64,000 nt of DNA from AC-32 sp963704005 (GTDB lineage Bacteria > Actinomycetota > Thermoleophilia > Gaiellales > Gaiellaceae), in the NCBI GenBank assembly GCA_963704005.1, contig CAVPGJ010000001.1:987590-1051589 (forward strand). The letters run 5' to 3'. Below, in pieces: positions 14,971 to 22,172 of the stretch; position 1 is the stretch's first letter, and every line of letters starts with the position of its first letter. The notes under the pieces were generated by a model. That model ran no database searches and had not been told where the DNA came from. It worked only from the letters and a program-made list of their open reading frames with translations. The position numbers were made by a program, and so were the translations under genes.

Positions 14971-15627
14971 GTGCATTTTCGCTACGTGCGCCTTCACGCT
15001 CCGGCGCACGCGCTCGACACCCTGGGGGAGTTCTACGGCGAGCGGCTCGAGCTGCCCGGGCTCCGAATCGGCGAGACGCAGCTCGAGCTCGTGCCGGTCG
15101 AGGGCGAGCCGTTCTACCACTTCGCCCTGCTCGTGCCGGGCAACCGCTTCGAGGCCGCGCTGGACTGGATCGGCGAACGCGCGGAGCTGTTGCCCGGCGA
15201 CTCCGGCGAGACGATCTTCGACTTCGAGAACTGGGACGCACACGGCTGTTACTTCCACGATCCGGCGCGCAACATCGTCGAGCTCGTAGCCCACCGCGGG
15301 ATCGACGAGAGCGATGCGACCGGTCCTTTCGCGGGGACCGAGCTGCTCGGCTTCTCCGAGCTCGGCCTCGTCGGCGACAGGGCCGCGATGGCCGGCGTGC
15401 TGCGAGTCGTGTTGCGGATGCCGCTCTGGCAGGGATCGGTCGAGGAGGAAGGCCGGCTGGCGTTCGTCGGCGAGCCGGGCCGGACGTTGATCCTCGCGCC
15501 CACCGGGCGCGGTTGGCTGCCGACCGGCCGCCGCGCGGAGCAGCATCCCGTCGAAGCGGTGCTCACCGGGCCGCCCTCACGCGAGGTCGTGCTCGAGGGC
15601 GGCCTCTACCGGATCACCCGGGCCTGA
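14971..15627 (+). CDS. VOC (glyoxalase/dioxygenase superfamily) protein
   Basis: About 218 residues with two beta-alpha-beta-beta-beta modules: VHFRYVRLHAPAHALDTLGE ... FDFENWDAHGCYFHDPARNI ... and a second half from ELGLVGDRAAMAGVLRVVL. The C-terminus of the first module carries the usual HDPARNIVELV pattern, with candidate metal ligands His and Glu. The substrate is unknown. The GTG at 14971 is preferred because the codons before it are repeat copy 4. Confidence 0.75.
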   Translation: MHFRYVRLHAPAHALDTLGEFYGERLELPGLRIGETQLELVPVEGEPFYHFALLVPGNRFEAALDWIGERAELLPGDSGETIFDFENWDAHGCYFHDPARNIVELVAHRGIDESDATGPFAGTELLGFSELGLVGDRAAMAGVLRVVLRMPLWQGSVEEEGRLAFVGEPGRTLILAPTGRGWLPTGRRAEQHPVEAVLTGPPSREVVLEGGLYRITRA

Positions 15628-15633
15628 GGCATC

Positions 15634-17004
15634 TCAGCCCGTTGGCACACGCCTTCCGTGCCGAGCTGGTGCGACAGACGGCTGCACGGGCGAAGCCCGA
15701 GCAGCCTCTTGGTCGGCGTCGCGAGCGAGCGCCTTAGCATCTACGCCGTGGAGGCGCGCCCAGGCCCTCGCCATCGCGACCCGCTGCGAAAGCGTCGGGT
15801 GGTCGTCGATCCACACGTATGACCAGGCCGGCGGGTTTGGCTGGACGAGGTCGAGCGAGCCGAACTTGCGGAAGAGCCCGACCGCCGAGGACGGGTCGTG
15901 CGTGGCCTGCAGCGCCCGCCAGTCGGCCTCTGCCTCGTAGCGGCGCGAGACGGCGTTCGAGAACGGCGTCACCGCCAGGTGGAAGACGGTGATCACCAGC
16001 AGCGCGAAGGGCACGACCTCGGGCTTGGCCATGCCGCCGCGCAGCCGCGTCAGGAGGAAGAGCACGAAGAAGCCCGGGATCGTGATCAACGCGTACCAGG
16101 CGAGGCCTTTCCAGATGTGCCGGCGCGCGATGTGTCCGAACTCGTGGCCCGCGATCACTCTGATCTCGCCCGGCGTCAGGCGGCCGCTGAGCGCCGTGTC
16201 CCAGATCACGACCCGCGCCGAGGGGCCGATCCCGATCGCCTCGGAGTTGATGTCCTTCGTCGTGTCGCTGACCGTCTCGATCCGGATCGGCGTGCCGGCG
16301 ATCCCCTCGCGGCGCTCGAGCTGGCGGACCTGGGCCGCCAGCTTCGTGTGGTGTGGCGCTCTTGTCCCGATCGTCATCGCGTACGCGAGCACGAACGCGA
16401 GCAGCACGGCGACCACCACGAAGAAGGCGCCTGCGAAGACCCACCACCAGCGTGGGAAGCGGCCCGCGAGCACAAGTAGGATCGTCAGCCCGATCGTCAG
16501 GCCGACAACCTGGCCGATGAGCGCCGGCCACTGGGCGAGCAGCCAGCCGAGGTAGTCCTGCTTGTCGATCCCGTAGCGGCGGCCCTCCCAGAGCGCGGCG
16601 AGCCCGAACGGAAGCGAGACCGCCCAGGTGACGAGCGTCACGACCGCGCCGACCATGACACCCTTCGCGACGCGGCCGAGCTCCCACGCGCCCGCGAGGC
16701 GCGGGCCGAGGCGGACGAGCACGACGAGCGCCGCCAGCTGCGCGACGGTCGCGAGCACCCAGTCCCAGCGCAGGAAGCCGTCGAAGCTCGCGGCCCGGTG
16801 CAGAACGGAGTCGCTCCAGTAGCGGTGCGTGTCGACGTGCGGCAAATGCAGGCTCGCCGGCACCGTCGTCTGCCAGAGAAACCAGCCGGCAACGACCCAC
16901 CCTGCCGCGAGGGCTACCAAGGGCGTCGCTTGCGATGCCCGTCTCAGGACGCTCGGGCTTTGCCCGGGCGTCCGTCTGAAATGACCGGTCGGTCCGTTAG
17001 CCAT
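15634..17004 (-). CDS. M48-family membrane metallopeptidase with repeat-encoded ends
   Basis: 456 residues. About six transmembrane segments surround the zinc motif HEFGH in IRVIAGHEFGHIARRH; the third ligand lies in YEAEADWRAL. CAAX-protease-1/Ste24-type topology with loops DTTKDINSEAIGIGPSARVV. About the first 29 residues are encoded by a unit of the tandem repeat array, and about 28 C-terminal residues by repeat copy 5. ATG 17004 has GGGGA nine bases upstream; a TTG at 16920 just outside the repeat is an alternative start. Probably a housekeeping membrane protease; substrates unknown. Confidence 0.85.
   Translation of the reverse strand: MANGPTGHFRRTPGQSPSVLRRASQATPLVALAAGWVVAGWFLWQTTVPASLHLPHVDTHRYWSDSVLHRAASFDGFLRWDWVLATVAQLAALVVLVRLGPRLAGAWELGRVAKGVMVGAVVTLVTWAVSLPFGLAALWEGRRYGIDKQDYLGWLLAQWPALIGQVVGLTIGLTILLVLAGRFPRWWWVFAGAFFVVVAVLLAFVLAYAMTIGTRAPHHTKLAAQVRQLERREGIAGTPIRIETVSDTTKDINSEAIGIGPSARVVIWDTALSGRLTPGEIRVIAGHEFGHIARRHIWKGLAWYALITIPGFFVLFLLTRLRGGMAKPEVVPFALLVITVFHLAVTPFSNAVSRRYEAEADWRALQATHDPSSAVGLFRKFGSLDLVQPNPPAWSYVWIDDHPTLSQRVAMARAWARLHGVDAKALARDADQEAARASPVQPSVAPARHGRRVPTG
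15672..15735 (-). repeat. Dispersed two-hairpin repeat, copy 5
   Basis: Minus strand: GGCGCTCGCTCGCGACGCC, AAGAGGCTGCTCGGGCTTCG, CCCGTGCAGCCGTCTGTCG. A more divergent copy that encodes the C-terminus of the M48 peptidase. Confidence 0.7.
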
Positions 17005-17420
17005 CACGAGTTCCCCGTAAGGGCGTCGCTTGCGATGCCCGTCTCAGGACGCTCGGGCTTTGCCCGGGCGTCCGTCTGAAATGACCGGTCGGTCCGTTAG
17101 CCATCACGAGTTCCCCGTAAGGGCGTCGCTTGCGATGCCCGTCTCAGGACGCTCGGGCTTTGCCCGGGCGTCCGTCTGAAATGACCGGTCTGTTCGTTGG
17201 ACATCACGAGTTCCCCGTAAAGGCGTCGCTTGCGATGCCCGTCTCAGGACGCTCGGGCTTTGCCCGGGCGTCCGTCTGAAATGACCGGTCGGTCCGTTAG
17301 CCATCACGAGTTCCCCGTAAGGGCGTCGCTTGCGATACCCGTCTCAGGACGCGCGGGCTTTGCCCGGGCGTCCGTCTGAAATGACCGGTCTGTTCGTTGG
17401 ACATCACGAGTTCACCGTAA
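16921..17420. repeat. Five tandem 100-bp copies of the dispersed repeat
   Basis: Units start exactly at 16921, 17021, 17121, 17221 and 17321. Each holds GGGCGTCGCTTGCGATGCCC, a stem built on CTCGGGCTTTGCCCG, GTCCGTCTGAAATGACCGGT, and a 30-base tail ending ATCACGAGTTCCCCGTAA. Units 1, 2 and 4 carry GGTCCGTTAGCC in the tail; units 3 and 5 carry TGTTCGTTGGAC. 100 is not a multiple of three, so this is not a protein repeat. There is no other gene in this stretch apart from the M48 N-terminus. Confidence 0.95.
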
Positions 17421-17430
17421 GGTTGTCGCC

Positions 17431-18168
17431 TTGGCCAAACGGGTCGCAGTCATCTCGGATATCCACGGTAACTGGCACGCGCTCGAAACGGTTCTCGCTG
17501 AGATCGACGCCGAGCAGCCGGACGAACTCTGGTGCCTCGGCGACCTCGTCGGCTACGGGCCGCGGCCGAACCCGTGCTGTGCGGCGATGCAGGAGCGGGC
17601 CGCGCTCTGCCTGGCCGGCAACCACGACCTCGGCGTACTCGGGCAGCTCAGCCTCGAGGAGTTCGCGCCCGATGCGGTCGCGAGCGCGCTCTGGACGCGC
17701 GAGGTGCTCGGCGACGAGTCGCGCTCCTACCTGGAGTCGCTCAGCCCGAAGGGCCGGGGGGAGGGCGCCGAGCTCTTCCACGCGAGCCCGCGCGACCCGG
17801 TCTGGGAGTACGTGCTGACGCTGGAGGCCGTCGAGGCCGCGTTCGAGCTGACGGAGGAGCCGCTCGTCCTCGTCGGCCACAGCCACGTGCCGCTGGCCCT
17901 CGGGCTCACCGGCGGGACGATCACCGGCGGGCTCGCGCCCGAGGCGACCAATGCGGAGCTCGGCAGCGACACCAGGCTACTGCTCAACCCGGGCTCGGTC
18001 GGGCAGCCGCGCGACGGCGATTACCGCGCGGCCTGGCTGCTGCTTGATTTCGCCTCGGCGCGGGCATCGTTTCGCCGTGTTGCCTATCCCGTCGAGCAAA
18101 CACAGGCCGAGATCCGCGAACGGGGGTTGCCGAATACGCTCGCCGAGCGTCTGGCTCGCGGCGTCTAG
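17431..18168 (+). CDS. Calcineurin-like metallophosphoesterase (YfcE/MJ0936-like)
   Basis: 245 residues. The dinuclear metal set is complete: SDIHGNWHAL (7-18), GDLVGYGP, GNHD, and GHSHVPL near the C-terminal third, followed by LLLNPGSVGQPRDGD. Cytosolic, likely a phosphodiesterase of unknown substrate. The TTG start at 17431 follows directly after the tandem array; GTAAGG lies about ten bases upstream and is partly repeat-derived. Confidence 0.88.
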   Translation: MAKRVAVISDIHGNWHALETVLAEIDAEQPDELWCLGDLVGYGPRPNPCCAAMQERAALCLAGNHDLGVLGQLSLEEFAPDAVASALWTREVLGDESRSYLESLSPKGRGEGAELFHASPRDPVWEYVLTLEAVEAAFELTEEPLVLVGHSHVPLALGLTGGTITGGLAPEATNAELGSDTRLLLNPGSVGQPRDGDYRAAWLLLDFASARASFRRVAYPVEQTQAEIRERGLPNTLAERLARGV

Positions 18169-18189
18169 CTGCCTCCAGATCGCGGCGGC

Positions 18190-19275
18190 TCAGTCGCCGG
18201 AGCCGGATCCTCCGCCGTCGTCCCCGCCCCCGTCGTCCCTGCCGTCCCCGCCGTCGTCCGAGCGGCCTTCGCCCTTGTCGTCGTCCCCCGCAGTGCTCGT
18301 CCCGGGCGGGGTCAAATCGGCGTGATGCTCGGTCTCGGTCGGCTCGGTCTCGGTCTCGGTCTCGGTCGAGTGGTCACCATCGGAGCTGCCGTCCTCGCCC
18401 GAGCCTCGGTGCCGCTCGGTCTCGGTCCTCGCGTGCGTCTCGGCCGCAACCTGGCGAAACGCGGACGGGCTCAGCTGCGGCAAGCCGACCCGCGGCGCGG
18501 CGACAGCCGGCCTCGGCGCCGGCGCCGGCCGTTGCGGCGGGCGGCGGTGGACGTGCGTCTCGAGGCCGGCGATCGTCCCGAGCGTCCCGACGGCGAGCGT
18601 CCCGGCCGCGAGCTTGGCCGCGACCGAGGTCGTGCCGAGCTTGGCGAGCACTGCAGTGCTCGCGCCGGCGCCGCCGAAGCCGGGCAGCGCCTGGCTCAAC
18701 GACTCGCGTAGCGTCGGCGGCAGCGCCAACGCGCCGAGTGCCGCGCGCAGCGGCCTCAGCTCGGCCTGGAGCCGCCTTCGGCTGCGGAAGATCAGCGACT
18801 CGACGGCCGCACCCGAGATACCGAGCGCCGAGGCGACCTCCGCGTAGGAGAGGCCGTAGAACTCGCGCAGGACGATCGCGTCGCGCTGCTGCGGCGGCAG
18901 TTTCGCGAGGGCCGAGCTGAGCGCGTCGATCTCGGCATGGCGCGAGACCTCGCGCTGCGTCTCGTCCCCCGAAGGCTCGCTCATGAGCGTCAGCGGCTCG
19001 GTGCTGCGGCCTCGCAGGCGGGTGCGGCACTCGTTGCGCGCGATCGTGCCCAGCCACGCCGACGGCTCGCGCGGCTCCTGGCCGGCAAGCAGCCCGCGGT
19101 ACGCCGAGAGGAAGGTCTGCTGCGCGGCGTCCTCGGCCTCCGTCGGGTCGCGCAGGATCAGGCGGCAGATGCCGTAGACCATCCGGCCGTGCACCTCGAA
19201 GAGCTCGGACAGGCGTTCTCCGGCCGCGCGCTGCCGCCGGCGGCCGGAGAACGAGAGAACGGGACCGGGGCTCAC
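18190..19275 (-). CDS. ECF sigma factor fused to a transmembrane segment and acidic extracellular-like tail
   Basis: 361 residues. Sigma70 region 2 (about 20-90: LSELFEVHGRMVYGICRLIL then EAEDAAQQTFLSAYRGL) and region 4 (about 115-170: LPPQQRDAIVLREFYGLSYA then EVASALGISGAAVESLIFRS) are intact. A hydrophobic stretch (about 205-233, VAAKLAAGTLAVGTLGTIAG) could span the membrane. A Pro-rich linker follows and about 70 residues of Glu-Thr and Asp-Gly repeats (ETETETETEPTETEHH; DDGGDGRDDGGGDDGGG). This could be a sigma factor held at the membrane and freed by signal or proteolysis. GTG start three bases after a mini-gene with a similar acidic tail. No separate anti-sigma gene is visible. Confidence 0.85.
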   Translation of the reverse strand: MSPGPVLSFSGRRRQRAAGERLSELFEVHGRMVYGICRLILRDPTEAEDAAQQTFLSAYRGLLAGQEPREPSAWLGTIARNECRTRLRGRSTEPLTLMSEPSGDETQREVSRHAEIDALSSALAKLPPQQRDAIVLREFYGLSYAEVASALGISGAAVESLIFRSRRRLQAELRPLRAALGALALPPTLRESLSQALPGFGGAGASTAVLAKLGTTSVAAKLAAGTLAVGTLGTIAGLETHVHRRPPQRPAPAPRPAVAAPRVGLPQLSPSAFRQVAAETHARTETERHRGSGEDGSSDGDHSTETETETEPTETEHHADLTPPGTSTAGDDDKGEGRSDDGGDGRDDGGGDDGGGSGSGD

Positions 19276-19278
19276 CGC

Positions 19279-19404
19279 CTAGGCGTCTCCACCACCGCCA
19301 CCGTCGTCGTCGTCATCGCCACCGCCGTCGTCGTCATCACCCTCGTCATCATCGGTCTTGCGCCTGGCGAGCGTGAGCTGGCCGTTGACGAGAGCGCACT
19401 TCAC
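19279..19404 (-). CDS. Possible 41-residue mini-protein with Asp/Gly tail
   Basis: GTG 19404 opens a short frame with a basic, hydrophobic start (VKCALVNGQLTLARRK) and an Asp-Gly-rich end, stopping three bases before the sigma factor GTG. Position and the matching acidic composition hint at a co-expressed partner or a duplicated tail. No RBS stands out and it may be non-coding. Confidence 0.3.
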   Translation of the reverse strand: MKCALVNGQLTLARRKTDDDEGDDDDGGGDDDDDGGGGGDA

Positions 19405-19438
19405 GCCGCGGCCGTCGCCGGAAACGGCGAGACGCTCA

Positions 19439-20107
19439 TCACAACAGCGCGCGCTCGAGCGCAGCGCGGTCTGTCGGTGTTCCGTGCGCGGGCAGCACGA
19501 CCTCGACCGGCAGCCGGAGCAGCGGCCGCAGGTCTTCGACCACCTGCTCGCGCGTGACACCGTGCTGCAGCACCTCTCGCGGGACCTCGAAGCCACGACC
19601 GAAGTCGACCAGGGAGTCGCCGGCGACGAGCGCACCAACACGCTCGATCCAGAGCACGACGTCGTTGTGCGACCGTCCAGCGAACGCCTCGAGGCCGATC
19701 GGAAGCCGGTCACCCGCTCCGTAGAGGTGGGCCTCCCCGCCGCCCTCCACCAGCAGCCACGCGAGGTCGGGGCTGTGCCAGCCCTCCGGGATCTGCTCCC
19801 GAGCGATGCCGTACTTCCGCACGAGGTCAGCTGCGGTGTCGGGCGGCGGCGTGAAGACCGGCGCGCCGAAGCGCTCGACCAGGCTCTGCGCGTCGCGTTC
19901 GTGCCAGGGTGCGGTGAGCACCACGACCGGCTCACGGTCGGCCGCGACGTCGAGGATCTCCTCCGGCACGGCCAGCGGGTCGAAGAGGACGAGCCGCGCC
20001 CCGTCGTCGAGCGCGTACGACGAAACCAGCTGCGGCCACCATTGATCAGGCGTCCACTCGGGATGCGGCGCCTGCCAGTGCCAGAGCCCAGGCCGAAGCT
20101 CGCGCAT
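19439..20107 (-). CDS. Metallo-beta-lactamase-fold-like protein lacking clear metal ligands
   Basis: 222 residues from ATG 20107. The order of elements resembles MBL-fold proteins: VSSYALDDGARLVLFDPLAV, VVVLTAPWHERDAQSL, HSPDLAWLLVEGG, VGALVAGDSLVDFG, and a final VEVVLPAHGTPT. The canonical HxHxDH is reduced to a PWHERDA segment, so it may be a divergent or non-catalytic member. A single gene; the sigma factor follows downstream on the same strand. Confidence 0.65.
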   Translation of the reverse strand: MRELRPGLWHWQAPHPEWTPDQWWPQLVSSYALDDGARLVLFDPLAVPEEILDVAADREPVVVLTAPWHERDAQSLVERFGAPVFTPPPDTAADLVRKYGIAREQIPEGWHSPDLAWLLVEGGGEAHLYGAGDRLPIGLEAFAGRSHNDVVLWIERVGALVAGDSLVDFGRGFEVPREVLQHGVTREQVVEDLRPLLRLPVEVVLPAHGTPTDRAALERALL

Positions 20108-20139
20108 GGTCCATCGTAGGCACAGCCGGACGAAAGGCC

Positions 20140-20637
20140 ATGACACCTGGCGGTTGGATCCAGGAAGATGTGGGTGTGGTGGAGGGACCGTTTGTCCCGT
20201 CCGGCTTCGTCGTCCCGCTCACTCTCACGACGGAGCAATTCAGGCTCGAGCCACTCGCGCCGCAGCACAACGACTCCGACTATGAGGCGTGGTCGTCGTC
20301 CGTGGAGCACATCCACACGACGCCCGGCTGGGAGGCGAGCTCCTGGCCCGACGACCGCAGCGTGGTGGACAACCTGCGCGACCTGCAAGCGCATGCCGAC
20401 GACTTCGAGAACAGGACTGGCTTTACCTTCACCGTCCTCGATTCGGCGACCGGCGACGTGATCGGCTGCGTGTACATCTATCCCGACAAGAGCGAGCAGC
20501 ACGACGCGCGTGTGCTCTCATGGGTGCGGGCGAGCCGGCCCGAGCTCGACGTACAGCTGTGGCGGGCGGTCACAGACTGGCTCGCGGACGAGTGGCCGTT
20601 CGATCGTGTGGCTTACGCCGAGCGCGCCGGCGCGTAG
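20140..20637 (+). CDS. GNAT-like N-acetyltransferase
   Basis: 165 residues. LTLTTEQFRLEPLAPQHNDS begins a GNAT-type fold; FTVLDSATGDVIGCVYIYPD resembles the central beta4-beta5 region, and SWVRASRPELDVQLWRAVTD the following helix. The acetyl-CoA loop (Q/RxxGxG/A) is not clear. The acceptor is unknown. The start could be ATG 20140 or a downstream GTG. Confidence 0.55.
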   Translation: MTPGGWIQEDVGVVEGPFVPSGFVVPLTLTTEQFRLEPLAPQHNDSDYEAWSSSVEHIHTTPGWEASSWPDDRSVVDNLRDLQAHADDFENRTGFTFTVLDSATGDVIGCVYIYPDKSEQHDARVLSWVRASRPELDVQLWRAVTDWLADEWPFDRVAYAERAGA

Positions 20638-20646
20638 GCTCCGCCG

Positions 20647-21072
20647 GTGGCGATCGTCACGTTTCCGGACGGCACCCGCGTGCAGGCGGCGTCGCTCGCC
20701 GACCGGCGTGCGGACGACCCCGAGCGAGCGTACGGCCTCTACCTGGACGCGCGCTGGGCGCCTACCTGGCCGGCCGATGTGATCGCCTGGCCGGATTTCG
20801 GCCTGCCCGCCGAACCTGACGTCGCGGCGGGCCAGATCACCGATGCGTTTCTTCGAGCACGTCGAGGCGAACTGGTGGAAGTTGGTTGCCTGGGAGGGAG
20901 CGGCCGGACGGGCACGGTGCTGGCGTGCATGGCCGTTCTCGCAGGCGTCCCGCCGGCAGAGGCTGTTCCGTGGGTGCGCGCGGCGTACCGACAAGAGGCC
21001 GTGGAGACGGCCGACCAGGAAGCCTGGGTTCGGTGGTTCGCGGGTTGGGCCGCCGACGCCACGGCTGTGTGA
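20647..21072 (+). CDS. Protein-tyrosine-phosphatase-like protein
   Basis: 141 residues. The P-loop reads VEVGCLGGSGRTGTVLACMA with the C-x5-R signature (Cys and Arg both present); the residue before the Cys is Gly where classical PTPs have His. An upstream DFGLPAE segment may supply the general acid Asp. Likely a small dual-specificity-like phosphatase. GTG start nine bases after the GNAT-like gene, suggesting co-transcription. Confidence 0.7.
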   Translation: MAIVTFPDGTRVQAASLADRRADDPERAYGLYLDARWAPTWPADVIAWPDFGLPAEPDVAAGQITDAFLRARRGELVEVGCLGGSGRTGTVLACMAVLAGVPPAEAVPWVRAAYRQEAVETADQEAWVRWFAGWAADATAV

Positions 21073-21137
21073 CCGATGAATTCCGGCTCGACGCATCGTC
21101 TACCTGTGGAAGGACACCACGACGCTGAGGAGGAGCG

Positions 21138-21476
21138 ATGAAGTACATGCTCTTTACGTACCGCGACCCAAGCGTCCAGCTCGATCCCGAGCAGAGGGCG
21201 ACCGTCCCGGCCGCGGTGGCGGCCTGGTGTGAAGAGATGGACGCCCGTGGGGTACGCCTCGACGGGCACGTGCTCGGCCCGCTCACGGAGAGCCGGACGA
21301 TTCGGATCCAGGACGGCGACCTGATGGTCGGCGACGGGCCGGTCGCCGAGCAGACATTTCACATCGCCGGGTTCAACATCCTCGAATGCGCCGACCTCGA
21401 CGAGGCAATCGAAGTTGCTTCCAAGAATCCGGGTGCCACCTTCGGAGTCCTGGAGTTGAGGCCTATCGAACCGTGA
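21138..21476 (+). CDS. YCII-related (DUF1330-type/PhnB-linked) protein
   Basis: 112 residues. MKYMLFTYRDPSVQLDPEQR at the start and VAEQTFHIAGFNILECADLD near the end match the YCII family, which often accompanies ECF sigma factors. GAGGAG lies six bases before ATG. It lies near but convergent to the ECF gene at 21535-22122, so a functional link is only suggestive. Confidence 0.78.
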   Translation: MKYMLFTYRDPSVQLDPEQRATVPAAVAAWCEEMDARGVRLDGHVLGPLTESRTIRIQDGDLMVGDGPVAEQTFHIAGFNILECADLDEAIEVASKNPGATFGVLELRPIEP

Positions 21477-21534
21477 GACCTCGGGGGCGAGCTCTCAGCT
21501 GTCGATGTTCGTGGACGACGCGGACTGAGCGGGC

Positions 21535-22122
21535 TCAGGCCTCTTCGGCAGCGGCGGCCTTGCCGGTGCCGAAGTCGACGCCCTCGCGGACGAGCGCGAG
21601 CTGGACTTCCTCCCGCGCCTTGTAGATCCGCCACTTGACGGTGGCGAGGGTGATCTCGAGGGAGTCGGCGATCTCGGTGTAGGAGAGGCCGACGACGTCG
21701 CGCAGCAGCAGCGCCATCTTCAGGTCGACCGTCAGGTCTTGCACGGCGCGCCAGAGCGTGTCGATCTCCTCCAGCCGCTCGATCGGCGCGTCGAGCACCT
21801 CGAGCGGCGCGACGTCGTCGAGTGCCACGAGCGCTCGCGGCCGCCGCTCGACCGCGCGCAGCTCGTCGAGGACGCGGTTCTTCGTCACCTGGAAGAGCCA
21901 GGTCGTGAACTTGCAGCGGAGCGAGAACTTCGGCAGCCCCTGGTAGACGCGCAGGAAGACTTCCTGCGTCAGGTCCTCGGCCAGCGCGCGGTCACCGTTC
22001 ACGAGGCGCAGGACGTAGTTGAAGACCGGCGTTTCGTAGGCGCGCAGGATCAGGGAGAAGGCGCGCTCGTCGCCACGTTGCGCCTTTCGAAGGACGCCGG
22101 GATCGGGCTGGGCCAGGCTCAA
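21535..22122 (-). CDS. ECF-type RNA polymerase sigma factor
   Basis: About 195 residues. Region 2 contains RAYETPVFNYVLRLVNGDRA, LAEDLTQEVFLRVYQGLPKF and FTTWLFQVTKNRVLDELR; region 4 contains LLRDVVGLSYTEIADSLEIT and VKWRIYKAREEVQLAL. The best start is TTG 22122; a TATAC motif about ten bases upstream would give a nearly leaderless mRNA. It lies 50 bases after gpmI on the same strand, so it may also be read from the glycolytic operon. No anti-sigma gene follows. Confidence 0.85.
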   Translation of the reverse strand: MSLAQPDPGVLRKAQRGDERAFSLILRAYETPVFNYVLRLVNGDRALAEDLTQEVFLRVYQGLPKFSLRCKFTTWLFQVTKNRVLDELRAVERRPRALVALDDVAPLEVLDAPIERLEEIDTLWRAVQDLTVDLKMALLLRDVVGLSYTEIADSLEITLATVKWRIYKAREEVQLALVREGVDFGTGKAAAAEEA

Positions 22123-22172
22123 GGTGCGCGAAGTATAGAGCCGATGTGGGCCGTTGCCGACACCAACTTGGG

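Noticed and set aside
16921..17420. CRISPR array
   Set aside because: The repeats are contiguous 100-bp units with no variable spacers, each unit contains the dispersed two-hairpin element found elsewhere, and no cas genes are present.
18340..18370. Phase-variable hexanucleotide repeat (CTCGGT) in the ECF sigma gene
   Set aside because: The units are a multiple of three in length, so changes would alter tail length only and not switch the gene off.
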